A model generated the notes under the pieces. It was not told the origin of the DNA, made no database searches, and saw nothing but the letters and a program-made list of their open reading frames with translations. The translations under genes and the position numbers were made by a program. This document shows, piece after piece, positions 58,616 to 64,000 of a stretch of DNA of 64,000 bases. The stretch comes from Polynucleobacter asymbioticus (GTDB taxonomy: Bacteria > Pseudomonadota > Gammaproteobacteria > Burkholderiales > Burkholderiaceae): the NCBI RefSeq assembly GCF_018687575.1, contig NZ_CP061297.1:1122821-1186820 (forward strand), written 5' to 3'. Numbering within the stretch: the first letter of the stretch is position 1; the number at the start of each line of letters is the position of its first letter.

Positions 58616-60112
58616 ATGCGCCATCATTCACCCTCAAGCTGGGCTGCTATCAGCATCTGCATTGCTGCGGTGGTGCATTTTGCCCTGGGCTTCTCGATTG
58701 AGTTTTCTGTTGATGAAGCCCATTACGCTTTATACGCACAGCATCTTGCTTGGAGCTATTTTGATCATCCGCCACTAGTGGGCTGGATCCAGTGGCCACT
58801 AGTGGCCCTGACCTCATCCGAAGGAATTATTCGCCTGATTCCAGAATTGCTTTGGATCATCTCTGCACTCTTGGTCTATCAAGTCACTGTTGAAATCCAT
58901 CGTTTGATACAAGGGCGCAATGCGGGCTACCTCACTACCACTCTCCCTTCCGCAAACCTTTGCGGATTGATGGCTGTTTTAGCAATCATCGCAGCCCCAC
59001 TTCCCCATGTGTTAGCAATTGGTCTTTTACCAGACACACTACTGGCTCCCTTAAGCCTGGGCTTGATGCTGATGGCTTTGCGCTGGACTCGAAAGGATCA
59101 CTTCTCACTTGTTGACTGGATCATCACCGGCTCAATACTGGGCTTGGCGGGACTGAGCAAATACACCGCGGCATTTACCGCATTTGCCTTGCTCTTCGTT
59201 TTTTTAGCTTCACCCAAAAAAGCTTGGCTCAGTAGTGCAGGTTTCTGGATAGCCGCAGTCATCGCCTTACTCTGCATTAGCCCAGTGCTGTATTGGAACT
59301 GGATGAATGATTGGATCTCATTCAAATATCAAATTGCGCATGGCAGCGGTGGCACTTGGGCATGGCGTAGGGTCGGCGCCTTTATTGGCATTCAGATTGC
59401 CTGCTTTGGACCTCTATTACTTTTAGGTGTCTATACATTCCTCAAGAATTGTCTGCACTCACAAAAGCTTGTTCTGATTGCTTTGCTGAGTTTTTTCATC
59501 ATCCCCTTTGCAATTTTTGCATCGCTGTCTGGAGGCGGTAGCCTGCCTCACTGGACCACACCCGCGTGGTTTTGCCTAGCGCCATTTGCTGGCATTGGTC
59601 TAGCTAAGGCATGGGCTTTACAACATCGCATAGCAATTCGAATCTTATTTATTGGGCAGCTGCTGATTTGCTTGCTAGGCTTTGGCTATGTTTTAGCAGG
59701 CGGGGTGAATACCGCTGCCATCAAATCCAATCCCATTGCCGACCTTTATGGCTGGAAGATTGCCGGAGCAAAAGCTGCTCAGTTAGTGCAGGCTACTAAA
59801 GCAAACGGAATTGCAGTACAAAACTGGACTTTGGGTAGTCGCGCCGCTTGGTATGCCCAGCCTCTTCCAGTCTTTGTGCTGGATCAACGACAGGATCAGT
59901 TTGACCTTTGGTTTGGGCAATTACCAGCCGGGGCAAGCGTTGTTCTCCTGAATTGGTCAGGAATGGCTTTTAAGCCTCCTGTAGGCAGCAATCTCGCCTT
60001 TGAGCTGTGCGAACCCTTGGACAGCCTGGAAATCATTCGGTTTGGGCAGGCTTTATCCAAATTTGACTACAGTCTTTGCCGCAACTGGCAGGATGCTGGC
60101 GTAGCGCGTTAA
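58616..60112 (+). CDS. GT39-like polyprenyl-phosphate glycosyltransferase (ArnT/PMT family)
   Basis: 498 residues, about eleven to twelve membrane helices. The first loop contains the catalytic aspartate signature FSVDEAHYALYAQHLAWSYFDHPPLVGWIQ, typical of ArnT-like enzymes that transfer a sugar from a polyprenyl-phosphate donor on the periplasmic face. Acceptor unknown; lipid A or another lipid is plausible from the envelope context. ATG 58616 follows an in-frame GTG by one codon. First gene of a four-gene envelope cluster. Confidence 0.82.
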   Translation: MRHHSPSSWAAISICIAAVVHFALGFSIEFSVDEAHYALYAQHLAWSYFDHPPLVGWIQWPLVALTSSEGIIRLIPELLWIISALLVYQVTVEIHRLIQGRNAGYLTTTLPSANLCGLMAVLAIIAAPLPHVLAIGLLPDTLLAPLSLGLMLMALRWTRKDHFSLVDWIITGSILGLAGLSKYTAAFTAFALLFVFLASPKKAWLSSAGFWIAAVIALLCISPVLYWNWMNDWISFKYQIAHGSGGTWAWRRVGAFIGIQIACFGPLLLLGVYTFLKNCLHSQKLVLIALLSFFIIPFAIFASLSGGGSLPHWTTPAWFCLAPFAGIGLAKAWALQHRIAIRILFIGQLLICLLGFGYVLAGGVNTAAIKSNPIADLYGWKIAGAKAAQLVQATKANGIAVQNWTLGSRAAWYAQPLPVFVLDQRQDQFDLWFGQLPAGASVVLLNWSGMAFKPPVGSNLAFELCEPLDSLEIIRFGQALSKFDYSLCRNWQDAGVAR

Positions 60113-60160
60113 TTCCCCAAATTCAATACCTTAGGGGGCTTAGGCATTATCCTTACGCCT

Positions 60161-61204
60161 ATGAGTTCACAACCCCAAGTCACCCCAAAAGCCACATCTG
60201 GGTGGAAAGCAATCCTCAAGCGGGCTTGGCCCACGATTCGTGTTTTGCTGTCGGTCGCCCTCCTCTGGAAAGCAACCAGTGGAATTGATTGGCATGCACT
60301 CCTAGATTCTGATATTCAAATGCAGCCTTGGTGGTTTTTGGCCGCAGGACTCACGATGCTCTCAGCGTTTATTTGCGGCGGACTTCGCTGGGGATTTTTA
60401 ATGCGCAAAGTGGGGTTTCAGGGAAGCCTCACTAATTTTGTCGCACTCTACTTAGCTGGTGGATTGATTAACCAAGGATTGCCGAGCACGCTGGGTGGTG
60501 ACAGCTATCGCGCTATTACTGCAACCCATTTAAATAGCAGCGGCAAGTTGACTGAAGAAAAAGAGTTAGATGAAGAGCTTCATCACTCCGTTGACTTGGA
60601 GCATGCCACCCCTAAACTGCGTCTGAGTTTTTCCATGGTTTTAGTGGATCGCCTACTAGGCTTAGCCGGAAATAATTTGCTCGGTGGCCTTGGTCTCATT
60701 TTGGGTGGCGCTACTTTGGCTGCCTGGGGAACAGACTTAGGCTATGCCGTGACTGGCGTCATGCTTGTATCAGGATTGTTGATCGCCGCAATTTTGGCCT
60801 GGGGTCCTAGCTGTAATTTGCTGCAAAAACTATTAGACCGCCTACAAATGAATCACGCACTACCTGGTATTAAGCTGGCATTTTCTTGGCCTATGAATGT
60901 GGCTCAAGCCGTCTTTGCAATTGGGATTCATTTCCTAACTATCTTGACACTGCTCTTCTGCCTCAAGGCCTATGGAGTGGATGCACCGATTGAAGCCCTC
61001 ATGATTGGCCTGCCTGCATTAAGCCTGCTGTTGATGCTGCCAATTAGCATCTCTGGCTGGGGTTTGCGCGAGGCCACACTCTCTTCAGTACTAGCATTGT
61101 GGGGTGTAAGCCCTTCCATGACAGTACTCGCATCCATTAGCTACGGCGCCATTACCGTGTTATCGGTTTTGCCTGGTGCTTACTTTTTATTAAAACGGAA
61201 GTAA
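60161..61204 (+). CDS. UPF0104 / LPG-synthase-TM-like membrane protein
   Basis: 347 residues, about eight membrane helices, as in the flippase-like (YbhN) family. The conserved region FVALYLAGGLINQGLPSTLGGDSYRAI and the end LMLPISISGWGLREATLSSVLALWG are diagnostic. An acidic insert (LTEEKELDEELHHS) lies in the first cytoplasmic loop. Related proteins are proposed lipid-linked substrate translocases or transport partners of glycosyltransferases, fitting its place between GT39 and GT9 genes. Confidence 0.82.
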   Translation: MSSQPQVTPKATSGWKAILKRAWPTIRVLLSVALLWKATSGIDWHALLDSDIQMQPWWFLAAGLTMLSAFICGGLRWGFLMRKVGFQGSLTNFVALYLAGGLINQGLPSTLGGDSYRAITATHLNSSGKLTEEKELDEELHHSVDLEHATPKLRLSFSMVLVDRLLGLAGNNLLGGLGLILGGATLAAWGTDLGYAVTGVMLVSGLLIAAILAWGPSCNLLQKLLDRLQMNHALPGIKLAFSWPMNVAQAVFAIGIHFLTILTLLFCLKAYGVDAPIEALMIGLPALSLLLMLPISISGWGLREATLSSVLALWGVSPSMTVLASISYGAITVLSVLPGAYFLLKRK

Positions 61205-61222
61205 TTCTTTTAGAGCCCTACT

Positions 61223-62482
61223 ATGAGTATTAGCGTTAACACCATGCGCGCCATTGACCATTGGGTTGGTGTACCCCTCTGCGCGTTAGCAAGTCCGATA
61301 GTTGCCCTAATGGATAGCGTCAAAAATATCTTTAGTCGTAGTCCAGATGCGCCACGCAATCTACTCTTTATTGAGTTATCAGAAATGGGTAGTGCGATCT
61401 TGGTAGATCCAGCTATGCGTAACGCACAGGCTCGTGGTGCTGAATTATTTTTCCTGATCTTTAAAAGTAATCGTGCCAGCCTCACTTTATTAAATACCGT
61501 TAAGCCTGAGAATATTTTCACCATTGACTCTTCAAGCTTGGGCGGCTTAATTAAAGACACGCTTAAATTTTTACTACTAGCTCGCAAGCATCGTATTGAC
61601 ACCGTCATTGATCTAGAGCTGTTCTCTCGCTTCACCGCATTACTTACCGGCCTCTGTGGTGCACGTCGTCGTGTGGGTTATCACATCTTTCATGGTGAAG
61701 GCTTGTGGCGTGGCTTTATGTTGACACGCAAGGTTCATTACAACCCGCACATTCACATTACCAAGAATTTCCTTTCTTTGATTCATGCGGCCTTTGCTAC
61801 GCAGATTGAAGTACCGTTTAGCAAAATACATATTCCCGACTCTGAAGTGCGTTTGGAGCAAGCGGCAATCGATCCAACCGTATTGAACAAAGTTCGTGAG
61901 CGTATTGAGAAGCTCAGTGAGACTTTTGGCATTCAGTTTAAGCAAGGTGAGCAACGCCTTATTTTGGTCAATCCCAATGCAAGTGACTTATTGCCGCAAA
62001 GACGCTGGGCACAGCAGCGCTTTTCCGAACTCATTCAAGGTTTGCATCAACTTTATCCGAATGATCTGATTTTGATTACCGGCTCCCCTGCCGAATTTGA
62101 GTATGTTGAGAAAGTACGCTCCGTTGCTAATGTCAAAAATGCATTGAACTTTGCAGGCCAAGTGAGCTTTGCAGAATTACCGCCGCTCTATACGCTGTCC
62201 GATGTGATGGTGACCAATGATTCTGGCCCCGGTCATTTTTCTGCTGTTACGCCATTACGAACAGTCGTCCTATTCGGACCAGAAACCCCAGCACTCTATG
62301 GCTCTGTTGGTAAGTCAATTGCGATTACGGCAAATCTAGCTTGCTCTCCATGTGTCAGTGCAGCTAATCATCGCAAGACGCCATGCCATGACAATGTCTG
62401 CATGCAAGCCATTACTGTTCCTCAAGTATTGGAGAAGATGGTGCATCAACTCAAGGAAGCCGACCAAGGGCGAACACGTTAA
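61223..62482 (+). CDS. Glycosyltransferase family 9 protein, heptosyltransferase-like
   Basis: 419 residues, GT-B fold. Seen: VIDLELFSRFTALLTGLCGARRRVGYH, LILVNPNASDLLPQRRWAQQRFSELI (nucleotide-sugar site), LNFAGQVSFAELPPLYTLSDVMVTNDSGPGHFSAV and GPETPALYGSVG, typical of ADP-heptose LPS transferases. An extra cysteine-rich stretch (CSPCVSAANHRKTPCHDNVC) follows, a pattern also present in WaaF-type enzymes. Probably adds a sugar to an LPS core or a lipid-linked glycan; donor not certain. Confidence 0.83.
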   Translation: MSISVNTMRAIDHWVGVPLCALASPIVALMDSVKNIFSRSPDAPRNLLFIELSEMGSAILVDPAMRNAQARGAELFFLIFKSNRASLTLLNTVKPENIFTIDSSSLGGLIKDTLKFLLLARKHRIDTVIDLELFSRFTALLTGLCGARRRVGYHIFHGEGLWRGFMLTRKVHYNPHIHITKNFLSLIHAAFATQIEVPFSKIHIPDSEVRLEQAAIDPTVLNKVRERIEKLSETFGIQFKQGEQRLILVNPNASDLLPQRRWAQQRFSELIQGLHQLYPNDLILITGSPAEFEYVEKVRSVANVKNALNFAGQVSFAELPPLYTLSDVMVTNDSGPGHFSAVTPLRTVVLFGPETPALYGSVGKSIAITANLACSPCVSAANHRKTPCHDNVCMQAITVPQVLEKMVHQLKEADQGRTR

Positions 62483-62487
62483 TTCGC

Positions 62488-63285
62488 ATGACTGAGCAGC
62501 GCAAATCCGTTTTTGCAATTGCATCCATTTGGATTTGGTGCATCCCGCTGCTACCTCTCGGTTTAGCAATCGCCATTTACTTTGGTGAATTACAAACGCC
62601 GACATTTTTATTCATCAATCGCTACACCCAGGTTCTTCCGGATCCCATTTGGACTTGGCTTACCTTTATTGGTAATGGCTGGGGCATCTTTGCACTGTGC
62701 TTTCCATTGCTGGTACTAGCCCCCCGCTTACTCTGCGCAGGACTATTAGCCTCTGCAATTGGTGGCACGCTTAGTCAAATCATTAAACCTTTTTTAGCAT
62801 TTCCTCGCCCTGCGGGAGTCTTGGCTTTAGAAGATTTTTACCGAATTGGTGAGCCTTTGTTGCATAGAGCTATGCCCTCCGGACATACGCTCACTGCTTT
62901 TGCCGTGATCTCCGGAATCTACTTTGCTCGTGATCGAGATAAAAGAACCTCTTTGTGGTGGATCTTCATCATTGCTAGCTTTTCCGGTATTTCCCGAAAT
63001 GCATTAGGCGCTCACTGGCTCACTGATGTCCTAGCCGGCTGTGCTATTGGTCTGTGGTCCGGAATGCTTGGAGCGGCATTGGCTAGACTGATTCCAGAGG
63101 CGCGACTGGCCGCCAATCAGATTGGGCCACGCTTACTTGCTCTTGGTGGTCTCGCAACTATCTACGTACTTCTCACACAAACTCTAGACTCTGCCCTCAA
63201 TCAATCCTTACAGTATGCGTGTGTGGCATTAATCAGTATTACCTTAGCTTTATTTATTAAAGCGCAAAAACCTAGGGCCATATAA
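62488..63285 (+). CDS. PAP2-type lipid phosphatase
   Basis: 265 residues, six or more membrane helices. The complete phosphatase signature is present: K-x6-RP in IIKPFLAFPRP, MPSGHTLTAF, and SR-x5-H-x3-D in ISRNALGAHWLTDVLAG. It would dephosphorylate a lipid or polyprenyl pyrophosphate at the membrane, recycling the carrier used by the neighbouring GT39 enzyme or modifying lipid A. It follows GT9 by five bases and is followed after two bases by rlmJ. Confidence 0.9.
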   Translation: MTEQRKSVFAIASIWIWCIPLLPLGLAIAIYFGELQTPTFLFINRYTQVLPDPIWTWLTFIGNGWGIFALCFPLLVLAPRLLCAGLLASAIGGTLSQIIKPFLAFPRPAGVLALEDFYRIGEPLLHRAMPSGHTLTAFAVISGIYFARDRDKRTSLWWIFIIASFSGISRNALGAHWLTDVLAGCAIGLWSGMLGAALARLIPEARLAANQIGPRLLALGGLATIYVLLTQTLDSALNQSLQYACVALISITLALFIKAQKPRAI

Positions 63286-63287
63286 GT

Positions 63288-64000
63288 ATGTTTAGCTATC
63301 GCCATGCTTTCCATGCAGGCAGCCATGCCGATATTTTGAAACATCTGGTGATGATTCATTTGGTGGAGTATCTACAAGAAAAACCTGGGGCTTTGACCAT
63401 GGTTGATACCCATGCAGGTGCCGGTATTTATAGTCTGATTGACGGTTTTGCAGCGGTCAGCAATGAAGCGGATCAAGGTATTTATCGTTTAGCTAAATTT
63501 GCGGAGACTAACGCCGTAAGTCCTGGGATTTCCAATTATCTCGACTTCATTCGGGCGGAGAATGCTGCCGAAGAGATTACGATCTATCCTGGCTCTCCAT
63601 TTATTCTGGCGCGATTACTTAGAACACAAGACCGTCTGAAACTCTTTGAGCTACACCCAAAAGAGATTGATATCTTGCATCACAATATTAGCGAGCTCAA
63701 GCAATCAAAACAAATTGATATCTATGCAGAGGATAGCTTTGCAAGGTTAAAGGGCTTGATGCCGCCGCCGAGTAGACGTGGACTGGTTTTAATTGATCCC
63801 TCTTACGAAGATAAGCAGGACTATCGGTATCTCGAGACTACGATGGAGGAGGCGCTACATCGCTTCGCCACCGGATGTTATGCAATCTGGTATCCATGCC
63901 TTTCTCGCAGAGAGTCAGCAGCCCTACCCGATCATATGAAAAAGATTGCGGCAGCTCATAAACGCTCTTGGTTACATGTTGAGCTGCGAGTTGAGAATGC
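63288..64000 (+). CDS. rlmJ: 23S rRNA (adenine-N6)-methyltransferase RlmJ, 3' end outside the window
   Basis: At least 237 codons, open to the window end, out of about 280 for the family. FSYRHAFHAGSHADILKHLVM is the diagnostic RlmJ opening, followed by the SAM site MVDTHAGAGIYSL and LFELHPKE. The catalytic N6-adenine motif, D-P-P-Y in the E. coli enzyme, reads D-P-S-Y here in LIDPSYEDKQDY. It methylates A2030 of 23S rRNA. Confidence 0.93.
   Translation, partial: MFSYRHAFHAGSHADILKHLVMIHLVEYLQEKPGALTMVDTHAGAGIYSLIDGFAAVSNEADQGIYRLAKFAETNAVSPGISNYLDFIRAENAAEEITIYPGSPFILARLLRTQDRLKLFELHPKEIDILHHNISELKQSKQIDIYAEDSFARLKGLMPPPSRRGLVLIDPSYEDKQDYRYLETTMEEALHRFATGCYAIWYPCLSRRESAALPDHMKKIAAAHKRSWLHVELRVEN

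Noticed and set aside
1-64000. tRNA, rRNA, CRISPR, insertion sequence, integron or prophage
   Set aside because: Read on both strands: no cloverleaf, repeat-spacer array, transposase, integrase or phage-like gene was seen. Short hairpins found are all explained as terminators or candidate operators.

Overview
The window looks like a chromosomal segment of a small-genome freshwater betaproteobacterium of the Polynucleobacter type (Burkholderiaceae). This is judged from protein flavour, moderate GC content, very tight gene packing and the gene repertoire; no rRNA or other marker gene is present to prove it. I see no tRNA, rRNA, CRISPR array, insertion sequence, prophage or replication origin. 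Coding density is very high. The only stretch above 300 bases without a conventional gene is 4029-4378. Two genes shorter than 60 codons were found by reading the sequence: a rubredoxin at 22134-22301 and a 58-residue membrane protein at 19618-19794.

Layout. 0.1-17.3 kb is mixed housekeeping: RhlE helicase, SelD, a beta-hydroxyacid dehydrogenase, an Hc1-like basic protein, a four-domain rhodanese, a truncated haemoglobin, a BaiN-type flavoprotein, a degenerate two-TM channel, a LOG-family protein, a beta-CASP nuclease, NnrD, two EamA transporters and a class V aminotransferase. 17.4-19.8 kb holds an L-lactate dehydrogenase-type flavoenzyme followed by three poorly known genes, the first without a standard start codon. 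19.8-25.7 kb is rich in oxidative-stress functions: old yellow enzyme, OxyR with both redox cysteines, rubredoxin plus its reductase, a PuuD-like membrane protein and iron SOD, then 3-hydroxybutyrate dehydrogenase.

25.8-40.6 kb is a probable catabolic island. A three-subunit molybdenum hydroxylase with a CoxG-like protein diverges from a TetR regulator, a VOC protein, a monooxygenase resembling 2,6-dihydroxypyridine 3-monooxygenase and a complete Liv-type ABC importer. An acyl-CoA dehydrogenase and a CaiB-type CoA-transferase follow. Uptake, Mo-dependent ring hydroxylation, flavin hydroxylation and CoA-linked breakdown of an unknown, possibly N-heterocyclic, acid is my inference.

40.6-55.1 kb holds cardiolipin synthase with an EEP phosphodiesterase partner, a BFD-like ferredoxin, TupB-TupC tungstate transporter subunits and a large respiratory formate dehydrogenase locus. 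On the minus strand that locus reads mrp, DUF3305, DUF3306, a 696-residue polyferredoxin, a TorD-like chaperone, a small Tat-signal protein, fdhA (Cys at the selenocysteine position), fdhB, a small lipoprotein, fdhC and a small secreted protein. A perfect FNR-type palindrome lies in the middle. 55.2-57.8 kb carries divergent copZ and copA. 57.8-64 kb carries a DUF3047 lipoprotein and an envelope operon (GT39, flippase-like UPF0104, GT9, PAP2) that runs into rlmJ, cut by the window end.
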